Assembly: GCA_012271065.1 (NCBI GenBank)
Contig: JAAXHE010000021.1
Location: 1-7,889, forward strand
Direction: 5' to 3'
Source: Candidatus Latescibacterota bacterium
Lineage (GTDB): Bacteria > Latescibacterota > UBA2968 > GCA-2709665
Length of the DNA: 7,889 bases
Shown here piece by piece: positions 1-6,627 of the stretch. A model generated the notes under the pieces. It saw only the letters and a list, made by a program, of their open reading frames with translations, was not told the DNA's origin and did not search any database. How positions within the stretch are numbered: position 1 is the first letter of the stretch; each line of letters starts with the position of its first letter. Made by a program: the position numbers and the translations under genes.

Positions 1-621
1 TTTTTCGATCTGGAGAAATTCCCCGGGCGCCGGGGTATGCGGCGTTCGCCACTGGTCAACCTGGAATTTGCGCTGATGGCCGACGGCGTACCCATCGACT
101 CCGTCTACGCGACCCTCGATACGCCTGCGGGCGTGGACCGCGCATTCCGCAAGCTGGGTACGATCAAGGAGCACATCGTATGGTGGGAGGCGGGGGCGCA
201 GCCGCCGCAGATGCTGGCCGACGGAGAGGTCGTTATGAGTACGGCCTACAACGGTCGCATCTTCAATGCGCAGGTGCTGGAAGACCAGCCATTTGTCGTG
301 GTATGGGACGGCCAGGTCCTCGATACCGGCGGACTGGCCATCGTCGCGGGCACGCCCAACCTCGAAACGGCGAGGAAGTTTGTCAACTTCGCCACAAGCG
401 CGCGGGCCATCGCCGGCGTGGGCCGTTATATTTCCTACAGCCCCACGCGCCGGTCCGCGATGCCGCTGATTTCGACGCACGCCGAAAAAGGCGTGGATAT
501 GAATCCGCACATGCCCACCAGCCCTCAGAACGTGAAGCGCGCCCTGCACAACAACTGGGAGTGGTGGAGCGATCACCTGGACGAAATGAACGAGCGCTTC
601 AGCGCCTGGCTGGCGCGTTGA
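1..621 (+). CDS. ABC transporter substrate-binding protein, PotD/YdcS-like (5' truncated by window edge)
   Basis: This is the C-terminal part, about 206 residues, of an extracellular solute-binding protein of the spermidine/putrescine-type (PotD-like) family. Such proteins sit in the periplasm or on the outer face of the membrane and hand a small substrate to an ABC permease. The frame is open to base 1, so the gene begins upstream and the signal peptide and first lobe are missing. Family-like features are the opening FFDLEKFPGRRGMRRSP, the segment WWEAGAQPPQMLADGEV, then MSTAYNGRI, and a late GTPNLETARKFVNF helix. All of these are typical of the second lobe and hinge. The stop is TGA at 619-621. 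The substrate cannot be read from this: PotD-like proteins near carbohydrate genes often have uncertain ligands, and the Gfo/Idh and PL22-like genes further on suggest a sugar-related compound. It is followed by a palindrome and terminator, so it is probably the last gene of its operon. Confidence 0.88.
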   Translation, partial: FFDLEKFPGRRGMRRSPLVNLEFALMADGVPIDSVYATLDTPAGVDRAFRKLGTIKEHIVWWEAGAQPPQMLADGEVVMSTAYNGRIFNAQVLEDQPFVVVWDGQVLDTGGLAIVAGTPNLETARKFVNFATSARAIAGVGRYISYSPTRRSAMPLISTHAEKGVDMNPHMPTSPQNVKRALHNNWEWWSDHLDEMNERFSAWLAR

Positions 622-659
622 ATTGGCACATTGTTTGCAACGTCCTTTTCGGCGATATT

Positions 660-739
660 AACAGTCCGTTGATAAAGTCGCTCTGCAGGCCTGCCTGCAG
701 CAGGCAGGTAGCCCGGATGGGCTTTTTCAACGGGCTGTT
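660..739. repeat. Large imperfect palindrome, member of a dispersed repeat family
   Basis: The outer arms are 660-679 and 720-739. In RNA they pair over 20 positions with two G-U wobbles and one U-U mismatch. Inside is a second perfect stem, CCTGCCTG (690-697) against CAGGCAGG (701-708), with loop CAG. The right half, 708-736, recurs inverted at 6415-6443 with 27 of 29 bases identical, and a degraded relative lies at 7316-7365. The element sits directly after a stop codon and before an accessory block. It looks like a REP-type or MITE-like palindromic unit. No transposase is visible, and mobility is not shown. Confidence 0.7.
690..727 (+). terminator. Intrinsic terminator after the substrate-binding protein gene
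   Basis: The hairpin AGCCC (710-714), loop GGAT, GGGCT (719-723) runs into a T stretch ending at 727. It is preceded by the 8-bp stem at 690-708. It lies about 90 bases after the stop of the binding-protein gene and would end that transcript. It is part of the larger palindrome, so terminator function may be a by-product of the repeat. Confidence 0.55.
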
Positions 740-775
740 CAACAGAGTGCTGGACAAGCCGAAAGGAGAGGCACG

Positions 776-1240
776 ATGGGCGCGACGTACGTTGACGTAA
801 CGATTCGAAATCCTGCCGATCTGCAGCGAAGCTGGACCGGGACATTCCTGGTGGACACCGGCGCGTTCGACTCGCTCGTGCCCAGGGCTCGGTTGGAAGC
901 GATCGGACTTAAACCGAAAGGCACTCGCGAGTACACCCTCGCGGATGGGACCGGCATCAGCCTGGAGATTACCACCGCCGACCTGGAATTCGAGGGAGAG
1001 GTCGTGGGCGGCGCCATCGTATACGGCGAGGAAGGCGCGGAACCGCTGCTTGGCGTGACGGCACTCGAATCAGGTGGTTTCGAGGTGGATCCGCGCAACC
1101 AGGAGTTGAAACGTTTACCGGCGATCCTGTTGAAGAGAATCGAATGTTTGGTGGAATCGGAGCATGAAGACCATGAGCGAGAACATTATGGTCGAAGAGA
1201 GCAGCGGCAACGTCTTTACGGACCTCGGCTTTTGCGATGA
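776..1240 (+). CDS. Retropepsin-like (clan AA) aspartic protease family protein
   Basis: This 154-residue protein has the hallmarks of a single-domain bacterial retropepsin-like aspartic protease, a fold that normally works as a homodimer. The active-site triad motif is Asp27-Thr28-Gly29 in the segment FLVDTGAFDSLVP. The second conserved hydrophobic-hydrophobic-Gly motif is LLG at 91-93, followed by ESGGFEVDP (98-106). There is no signal peptide, so it is predicted to be cytoplasmic. The start is supported by AGGAGA just upstream of ATG 776. The domain is complete by about residue 120. The remaining charged tail (Glu, His, Arg rich) is translated from DNA that also encodes the N-terminus of the next gene in another frame, a 68-base overlap, so the tail may be an add-on from loss of an earlier stop. 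Substrates are unknown. The overlap implies translational coupling with the XRE regulator. Confidence 0.78.
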   Translation: MGATYVDVTIRNPADLQRSWTGTFLVDTGAFDSLVPRARLEAIGLKPKGTREYTLADGTGISLEITTADLEFEGEVVGGAIVYGEEGAEPLLGVTALESGGFEVDPRNQELKRLPAILLKRIECLVESEHEDHEREHYGRREQRQRLYGPRLLR

Positions 1241-1499
1241 GGAAGCCAGGGAGGAACTGCTCAAAGCGGAACTCGGTGCGGAAATCTTCCGGATTCTCGA
1301 ACATCGGAGGCTGACTCAGACAAAGGCCGCAAGGATTATGGGCGTGAAGCAGCCTGAGATCTCCAGGCTCAAGCGCGGCAAGTTTTCGTATTACAGCGTA
1401 GAACGGCTGATGCGTTTCCTCCATCGTCTGAATTGCGAGGTGAGCATCCATATCAGTTGGCCGGAGAACAAGGGCGCCACGAAAGTCATTGCGATTTAG
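1173..1499 (+). CDS. HigA-like XRE-family helix-turn-helix regulator (antitoxin-type)
   Basis: A 108-residue DNA-binding protein beginning MSEN. The helix-turn-helix covers roughly residues 47-70: TQTKAARIMG as the first helix and KQPEISRLKRG as the recognition helix. The opening VEESSGNVFTDLGF and the late VERLMRFLHRLNCEV are typical of the short antitoxin group resembling HTH_37 / COG5606, whose members repress their own promoter and are usually paired with a HigB/RelE-like toxin. No such toxin is visible on either side; the upstream partner is the aspartic protease gene, which overlaps it. ATG 1173 was chosen because GGAG at 1159-1162 is then about 10 bases away; ATG 1164, three codons earlier, is too close to that site but cannot be excluded. 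It may be an orphan antitoxin or a regulator for the neighbouring block. The HTH call is firm, the role is inferred. Confidence 0.82.
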   Translation: MSENIMVEESSGNVFTDLGFCDEEAREELLKAELGAEIFRILEHRRLTQTKAARIMGVKQPEISRLKRGKFSYYSVERLMRFLHRLNCEVSIHISWPENKGATKVIAI

Positions 1500-1743
1500 G
1501 GGAAGTACAGCAACGTCAACGCTGCAATGTGGTCAGACATCGAAACCGTCTGCCGGAACCGCGGAATGTGTCCCCGACAATCTGTACCCCGCAAGAGTTG
1601 ATGGAGGTCTAGGGTTTCGCGATCCGATTGTTGTAGAGACGAGGAGACTGTGTCGCAGAGAGTTAGTGAGCTTTCCGTCCCGTAAACCGAAGCATAGACC
1701 GAGACGAACGATCGCACAGCCCTTAAACTGAAAACCTCAAGAA

Positions 1744-3786
1744 ATGGAAACACAACAAAACCTCGCTCTCGATGACCCACACGCCCGCACGCAAAGTGAA
1801 GGACTGGACGTCGTCTACGCGAGCGCCAGCGGCTCGGAGAGATTTCAAAGGGACTCCCTGTTCGGAGGCTTCACATCGATGCGTGCGTTGACGTATACGC
1901 CGAGCATACCGATGATTTTGGGGCTGCTGAGGGACTACAACTACGAGGATTTCGAATGTATTTTCGGCCACAGCGGCATTCTGCCGCGTGACGCTGCCGA
2001 TCTGCTGGGGTTCCAGGCCGTCGTGGATGAAAAGCTGAACAAAGGCTTCGTGGGTATCAAGGGTCTGTCCGAAGAACGGAAGAAATACATCTATGATCGC
2101 GCTGCGGATGAATCCGCCCGTTTTTTTTTAGTCAAGGACACGATCGCGCACGCTAAGATTTACCTTCTGGAACGGGAGGGACTGCATCGGGTTGTTGTCG
2201 GCTCGGCCAACCTTTCGGAGACGGCGTTCTCGGGGCGGCAGGCCGAAACATTGATCGCATTCGACAACGACGACGTTGCGTGGGACCACTATCGCCGGCA
2301 ATATGACGCCGTTCGCGACATCGCCTCAAGCAGAGTACCACTGCGCGAACAGCCCATTCCGGCGGAACTCTTGCCAATAGAAGAGACGCCTGCGCTGAAG
2401 GAGGCTGAAAGCAGCAACAACGGCGTGTCGATTTTCGTGCCGTCGGAAGAGGATAGCGAGCCCGAATATAGTGTGCCTCGAGTCCTGACGCAGGTTGAAC
2501 ACATCAAGCCGGCCCGCAGGCAGGCACTGGCCGACATCCGGCCCGACAGAAAGGGTATAATTAGGTTCACATCGTCGATCGTCAGGCAGATGACGCGAAT
2601 CCGCACGTCCAGCCATGAAAATGAGGGACCAAAGACGTATCTGTCATGCAACGGAGGTGTTTTCTCGCTCTCGGGCCAGGAACTCAGCCTTGACGTCGCC
2701 CCGTCTCTAGTCAGTAATGACGTCGCCGCCTGGTTAGAGTTCTTCGGCAATTATGAGAATGGCTTTGTAGGTGATATTGGCCGATTGCAGCGCGATTACT
2801 TCACATTCATGTGCTGGTTTTATTTCTCACCATTTATGTGCGACTTGCGAAATGCCGCCCTGCGGCGGAGTCGTTTCAGTTTCGACCAACCGATGTTCGC
2901 GGTACTCTACGGGCAAAGCAATTGCGGAAAGAGCAGCCTGATTGAAACGCTGATGGCGTCGATGTTTTCTCACCCCCGAATCGTCGAGACGCAGTATTTC
3001 ACGCGAAGCAACCTTCGCGGATTGCAGGAATCCTATAAGCGGTTTCCGGTGGTCTTCGATGACGTAACGCGCGACCGTTTCAGCCGGCACGCTCCTGAAA
3101 TTATCAAAGATGAGACCATCACCTATTCCGAGTATCCATGTTTTGCGCTTTCCATGAATGCCGATGCTCGAAGCTTTTTGCCGGAAATCGTGAAACGATG
3201 TCTCATGATCTATACGAGGACGTCTTTGCCTGGTGATGATCCCACGGCCCGGCGAAGACTCCAGCGGTCGGTCGCATCTATTCGCGACAGGCTTAGCACT
3301 GAGCTCTACCAGTCGTATCTGAAGCATATGCTAGCGGAAATGGATGAACTGCTCAAGTCTGGAGGTAGGGAAGGCGATGAAGTGGACGCACTTGAGCTGT
3401 CATCATCTGTCCTGTGCCGACTCTTCCAGGAGAACCTGCCGTCAGGTGTCGAAGTTCCCGCATGGTGTTCACCGATGACCTTGAGTGAGTATCAGGAACG
3501 GGCGTTTGAAAGGCCTCGCCTCATACTCGCGAACCTGCTGCACTCTGACAAATACAGTGGTGAACGCAAGCCGCCGTCCGGCAGTTGGACCGTCACCGGG
3601 GACACGGTGATCATTGCGGCGGACATTATGGCGTCGAGCCGCATGAAAAGCGATATTCCGGACTGGATCCTGGACGATACCGCCAGCGTAGCGGACCAGA
3701 TCGTATTGAAACGCGACCGGCTCGAATCGTTCCTGAACCGACGAGTGAAGCGCCCGAGTCGGTGGCTGGGATTTCTCCGAAACTGA
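1744..3786 (+). CDS. Fusion of phospholipase D-like nuclease domain and SF3-helicase-like P-loop NTPase; putative defence protein
   Basis: A 680-residue two-part protein. Residues about 30-195 form a PLD (HKD) domain of the nuclease type: His136-x-Lys138 (AHAKIYLL), then GSANLS with Asn156, then Glu168 in GRQAETL. The Asp of the classical HxKxxxxD is Glu143. A single HKD motif suggests dimerisation, as in BfiI-type nucleases. A linker (about 200-290) leads to an NTPase domain: Walker A GQSNCGKSS (390-398), Walker B FPVVFDD (434-440), an SF3 motif C-like FALSMN ending at Asn472, and a possible arginine finger KRC near Arg485. The last 180 residues are unassigned. No signal peptide or membrane segment. 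An in-frame TGA at 1729-1731 limits the start to ATG 1744, though its ribosome site is weak. Hand-counted 60-base lines gave 47-50% GC here against up to 68% in the oxidoreductase gene, hinting at transfer. Domain calls are from motifs. The anti-phage or anti-plasmid role is inference. Confidence 0.8.
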   Translation: METQQNLALDDPHARTQSEGLDVVYASASGSERFQRDSLFGGFTSMRALTYTPSIPMILGLLRDYNYEDFECIFGHSGILPRDAADLLGFQAVVDEKLNKGFVGIKGLSEERKKYIYDRAADESARFFLVKDTIAHAKIYLLEREGLHRVVVGSANLSETAFSGRQAETLIAFDNDDVAWDHYRRQYDAVRDIASSRVPLREQPIPAELLPIEETPALKEAESSNNGVSIFVPSEEDSEPEYSVPRVLTQVEHIKPARRQALADIRPDRKGIIRFTSSIVRQMTRIRTSSHENEGPKTYLSCNGGVFSLSGQELSLDVAPSLVSNDVAAWLEFFGNYENGFVGDIGRLQRDYFTFMCWFYFSPFMCDLRNAALRRSRFSFDQPMFAVLYGQSNCGKSSLIETLMASMFSHPRIVETQYFTRSNLRGLQESYKRFPVVFDDVTRDRFSRHAPEIIKDETITYSEYPCFALSMNADARSFLPEIVKRCLMIYTRTSLPGDDPTARRRLQRSVASIRDRLSTELYQSYLKHMLAEMDELLKSGGREGDEVDALELSSSVLCRLFQENLPSGVEVPAWCSPMTLSEYQERAFERPRLILANLLHSDKYSGERKPPSGSWTVTGDTVIIAADIMASSRMKSDIPDWILDDTASVADQIVLKRDRLESFLNRRVKRPSRWLGFLRN

Positions 3787-3889
3787 AACGGACTCTAAAT
3801 ATCTGGGATTGTCCAGCGCGGTCGGCAGGATTGCAAATACAATTCCGTATCTCGTCGATGACGTTTCGCCAGTGAATAGGGGATAAGGA

Positions 3890-5089
3890 ATGCTCCAGGA
3901 TCGCAAACTGAGGATCGCGCAGGTGGGATGCGGCAGCAGGGGGCTGGGCGTGCGGCTGCCCGCGATCCGCATGATGTCGGACGTGTTCGAATTGGCGGCC
4001 GTGTGCGACGTGGATGAAGCGAAGGCGCGGTCGGTCGGCGCGGATTACGGGGTCCCCGCGTATTCGCAGGTCCAGGACCTGGCGGCGCATGAACACCTCG
4101 ACGTCGCGGCGATCAGTACGCCCGGCGATTCGCACCACGCCGTCGGCGCGTACCTGGCCGAGCGAGGCGTGAGTCTCATCGTGGAAACACCGATCGCGCC
4201 GGTGCTGCAGACCGCCGACGTGCTCATCCGGGCGGTCGAACGGAGCGGTGTGAAGCTGGAAGTCGCCGAGCAGTTCTGCCGGGAACCCATGCACCTGATG
4301 AAGCGCAAGGCGATCGAGGCCGGGCACATCGGGGATGTACTTCGGGTGTTCTCCCTCTTTCAGACCGGCGGCTATCACATCGTGAGCAACGTCCGGGCGA
4401 TGGCGTGTGATTCCGAGGCCGTGCGCGTCACGGGCCTGGCGATGAATTCGCCGATTCCCAGGGTGAACGTAAGCGACATTCGGCAATACGAAACCGAATC
4501 CTGGACGATGGACCTGGTCGAATTCGCGAACGGCGCGCTGGCCGTGATGTCCTACTCTTCCATGTATCACGGCAGGGCCCTCGGTCGCAAGAACCAGACG
4601 TTGTTTCAGGTCGACGGCACCACCGGGACCATTGTCGAGGACGACGTGCATACCACCACGGAAGCACAGCGGCTGAGCGGCGGCCGGGCCACCGTCTGCC
4701 CGATCAGGACGCAAACGCGCGAAATGGACGGGATGCAGGTGCTGGACCGGATGGTGGCGGAGACCGACCCGCCGCTTGTGTGGCGGAATCCGTGGCCGCA
4801 ATACCGGACTTCCCCGCGCGGGTTGGCGATCGTGGAGGAGATGGACAGTATAGCAAGGGCAGTACGTGACGACCTGCCGACGCGATATGACGGTTACCGT
4901 GCGCGGAAGGACATCGAGATCGAACTGGCGGTGGCCGAGTCCGGGCAGTTGGGGGGGAAACCCGTGGACCTGCCATTACGGGAACCCACGTTGCGGGAAA
5001 CGAACTTGCTTGAACGATTCGAGCGAGATTATGCGTGCGATCCGTTCGACGTGGATGCGTGCGTGGACGTGTTCTTTCCGAAGCGGTAG
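3890..5089 (+). CDS. Gfo/Idh/MocA-family oxidoreductase ('ETP' variant)
   Basis: A 399-residue NAD(P)-dependent dehydrogenase-type protein, usually acting on sugars, sugar acids or inositols in the cytoplasm. The Rossmann dinucleotide-binding loop is GCGSRG at 13-18 after a beta strand, and VCDVDEAKA follows at the next strand. The family's catalytic Lys in the E-K-P motif is absent: here residues 98-101 read V-E-T-P. The downstream LEVAEQFCREP and GGYHIVSNVR, with His163 as the likely catalytic or substrate-binding His, are kept. I recall related environmental proteins with ETP, so this looks like a subfamily trait rather than a sequencing fault. ATG 3890 has AGGGGA about six bases upstream. 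It is followed after 38 bases by the PL22-like gene, indicating an operon. The substrate is unknown. It could be a catalytically altered or non-redox member. Confidence 0.9.
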   Translation: MLQDRKLRIAQVGCGSRGLGVRLPAIRMMSDVFELAAVCDVDEAKARSVGADYGVPAYSQVQDLAAHEHLDVAAISTPGDSHHAVGAYLAERGVSLIVETPIAPVLQTADVLIRAVERSGVKLEVAEQFCREPMHLMKRKAIEAGHIGDVLRVFSLFQTGGYHIVSNVRAMACDSEAVRVTGLAMNSPIPRVNVSDIRQYETESWTMDLVEFANGALAVMSYSSMYHGRALGRKNQTLFQVDGTTGTIVEDDVHTTTEAQRLSGGRATVCPIRTQTREMDGMQVLDRMVAETDPPLVWRNPWPQYRTSPRGLAIVEEMDSIARAVRDDLPTRYDGYRARKDIEIELAVAESGQLGGKPVDLPLREPTLRETNLLERFERDYACDPFDVDACVDVFFPKR

Positions 5090-5127
5090 TCAATTCCCCG
5101 GAAACGCCGGGTTTGGGAGATTCCCTA

Positions 5128-6207
5128 ATGGGCAAAGGACACACATTCGCTTCCGAGACGAGAAGACTGACGGACGAGAGAACGGGTGCATCGATCCGTC
5201 AGATGACGGATCATCCCGCCATCAGTCACAATCTGTACTTTTCGAACCCGTCGTGGACGCCGGACGGAATGACCATTGTATTTACCTCGTATCGCTCCGG
5301 GAAACCCGACCTCTTCAAAATGGACGAGGCGGCCGGCACGATCACGCAGTTGACCGATACGGAAGGGTTCGGGGGCTTCGCCGCCTGCCCTTCGCGAGAC
5401 GGGCAGAGGGTATTCTACAATGCGGGCGGACAGGTACGCGCCGTAGACTTAGACACGTTCGAGGAGTCGGTCCTCGCCAATTTCGGGAGCGGCAGCGCGG
5501 GTGGTTGCAGTCTCTCGTCAGACGGCGCGCGCCTCGTGACCTCGTTGCACCGGGACCGAACTTCGGCGGTGGTCGCCGTAGAGACTGACGGGACCGGTTT
5601 CCGCGTGGTGCGTGAACCGCCCCGCGCCGTCGGCCACGTTCAGGTCTGCCCGGTCGACCCGGACCTCATCCTTTACTCGAGCGACGTGCATCAGCGCATG
5701 TGGGAGGTAAGGATTGACGGGAGCGCTGAGCGTGCGCTGTTTGTGCACGACAAGTCGGTCTGGATCACGCACGAGACGTTTCTGGGGCATTCCGATGACG
5801 TGATGTTCGTGCATTGGCCCTACGCCCTGCGGGGAATCAGGGCGGGGGAGGACGAAGACCGGACCATCGCTTCCTTTAACGCCTGGCACCCGTCGCCCAG
5901 TGCTGATGGCTCCCTCATCGTGTGCGACACCACCTGTCCCGATATCGGGTTGCAGCTGATCGATCCGAAGACGGGCAAGCACGAGACATTGTGCTTTCCC
6001 GGCAGTTCGAACGGAGGATCGCAGTGGGCGAAAACGGTCCCCGAGGATGACCACAAGACGCGTCCCGAAACATACGGTCCTCAGTGGTCCCATCCGCACC
6101 CTTCCTTCAGTCCCGACGGGAAACGGGTCATTTATACATCGGACCGGACGGGCGTCAGCCAGATTTACGTCGTGGATGTGCCTGTTTGGGGTACCTCGCT
6201 CAACTGA
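5128..6207 (+). CDS. Oligogalacturonate lyase-like (PL22) beta-propeller protein
   Basis: A 359-residue protein built from PD40/TolB-like propeller blades (for example PSWTPDGMTIVF and PSFSPDGKRVIYTS). It resembles oligogalacturonate lyases of family PL22, which cleave short pectin fragments by beta-elimination with a metal ion. The metal site described for Yersinia Ogl has its counterpart here as His254 (AWHPSPS) and Q319-W-S-H322-P-H324. THETFLGH (His215, His221) may supply the catalytic part. No signal peptide is present, so it is predicted to be cytoplasmic, as expected for an enzyme acting on imported oligomers. The frame is open back to 5035, but ATG 5128 is preferred: GGGAGA lies seven bases upstream, overlap with the oxidoreductase gene is avoided, and the resulting N-terminus (MGKGHTFASETRRLTD) is family-like. 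Substrate specificity is inferred; many environmental members may act on other uronic acid oligomers. Confidence 0.82.
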   Translation: MGKGHTFASETRRLTDERTGASIRQMTDHPAISHNLYFSNPSWTPDGMTIVFTSYRSGKPDLFKMDEAAGTITQLTDTEGFGGFAACPSRDGQRVFYNAGGQVRAVDLDTFEESVLANFGSGSAGGCSLSSDGARLVTSLHRDRTSAVVAVETDGTGFRVVREPPRAVGHVQVCPVDPDLILYSSDVHQRMWEVRIDGSAERALFVHDKSVWITHETFLGHSDDVMFVHWPYALRGIRAGEDEDRTIASFNAWHPSPSADGSLIVCDTTCPDIGLQLIDPKTGKHETLCFPGSSNGGSQWAKTVPEDDHKTRPETYGPQWSHPHPSFSPDGKRVIYTSDRTGVSQIYVVDVPVWGTSLN

Positions 6208-6248
6208 GTGCCGCGCCCCGGCCGCGCCCAACTTCAAGCAAAAAACGC

Positions 6249-6277
6249 TTGACTCCCGATGCGCAATCCTGTAGATT
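6249..6277 (+). promoter_or_regulatory. Sigma70-type promoter
   Basis: The -35 box TTGACT (6249-6254) matches TTGACA at five of six bases. A 17-base spacer leads to TAGATT (6272-6277), four of six to TATAAT. Transcription would start near 6284, exactly where the inverted repeat begins. A 6-bp inverted repeat TCAAGC/GCTTGA (6234-6252) overlaps the -35 box and could be an operator. The nearest gene on this strand starts 468 bases downstream. Confidence 0.5.
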
Positions 6278-6281
6278 TGCG

Positions 6282-6359
6282 TTCCGCCCTTTCTTCGAAT
6301 TATCCTCATCAAAATAAAGAAGATATAAATATCCGCTTTCAATTGTGGGAAGGGCGGAA
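6282..6359 (+). repeat. 10-bp perfect inverted repeat around an AT-rich segment; possible start of a structured RNA
   Basis: TTCCGCCCTT (6282-6291) and AAGGGCGGAA (6350-6359) are perfect complements separated by 58 bases. The separated segment is AT-rich (AAAATAAAGAAGATATAAAT within 6311-6330), unlike the GC-rich surroundings. Because the predicted transcription start lies at the left arm, the 5' end of the RNA would be clamped in this stem. No match to tmRNA, 6S, SRP or RNase P RNA landmarks was recognised. Confidence 0.5.
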
Positions 6360-6414
6360 GCGGCGATCTCATTCCGGAGGACTTCTGTCGGGTGCGGTTG
6401 GATCTGGTGTTGGA

Positions 6415-6443
6415 AGCCCGTTGAAGAAGTCCATCCGGGCTAC
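6415..6443 (-). repeat. Second copy (half element) of the dispersed palindromic repeat
   Basis: Read on the minus strand, this matches 708-736 with 27 of 29 bases. It keeps the terminal hairpin arms AGCCCG (6415-6420) and CGGGCT (6436-6441) with a 15-base loop. The matching far arm seen at 660-679 is not present nearby, so this is half of the full element. It lies about 200 bases after the PL22-like gene. Confidence 0.7.
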
Positions 6444-6627
6444 GGCCGGCCCGTGCGGTCGAAATACTGCGTTGCGTCACTTCGATGCATGGCGGAACGC
6501 GAGTGACCCCTGAATATGTCGTTGAGAATTTCGGAACTCGGGTTCGGTTGAAGTGTTGTCTTATAAGAAGCTGCATTAGAATTGCCGGTGAGTTCCCGAG
6601 CGCGAGCGAAAAGGTGTCGGTCCAGGC

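Noticed and set aside
180..800. 206-codon + strand frame overlapping the binding-protein gene
   Set aside because: Product is low-complexity and Arg/Ala/Gly rich and the frame runs through the terminator palindrome; the other frame has clear family features.
1500..1743. Possible remnant toxin gene between the XRE regulator and the PLD-NTPase gene
   Set aside because: All frames were read; none resembles a HigB/RelE-type toxin, and the one open frame (1489-1731) gives an unrecognisable Arg/Pro-rich product. No clear promoter boxes were found either.
3838..3843. TACAAT as a -10 box before the oxidoreductase gene
   Set aside because: No -35-like sequence lies at 16-18 bases upstream; the nearest (TTGTCC, 3809-3814) is 23 bases away.
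3626..4801. 391-codon open frame on the minus strand
   Set aside because: It lies opposite the well-supported Gfo/Idh/MocA gene, its product is rich in Arg, His and Pro with no family motifs, and it is the kind of antisense frame that GC-rich genes produce.
4951..4957. Run of seven G bases as a possible frameshift in the oxidoreductase gene
   Set aside because: The frame continues with a sensible family-like C-terminus (GKPVDLPL and beyond), so no frameshift is indicated.
5035..5127. Upstream in-frame start for the PL22-like gene at 5035
   Set aside because: It would overlap the oxidoreductase gene by 55 bases and add residues not typical of the family; ATG 5128 has a good ribosome site.
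6235..6251. CAAGC/GCTTG hairpin with an A-rich loop as a terminator for the PL22-like gene
   Set aside because: The stem is only 5-6 bp, there is no T run after it, and it overlaps the -35 box of the promoter.
6259..6513. 84-codon frame in the 544-base gap
   Set aside because: No family resemblance, no ribosome site, and it crosses the inverted repeat and the dispersed repeat copy.
5518..6576. 352-codon open frame on the minus strand
   Set aside because: Mostly antisense to the PL22-like gene, with no recognisable domain. Codon pattern on the + strand is the convincing one.
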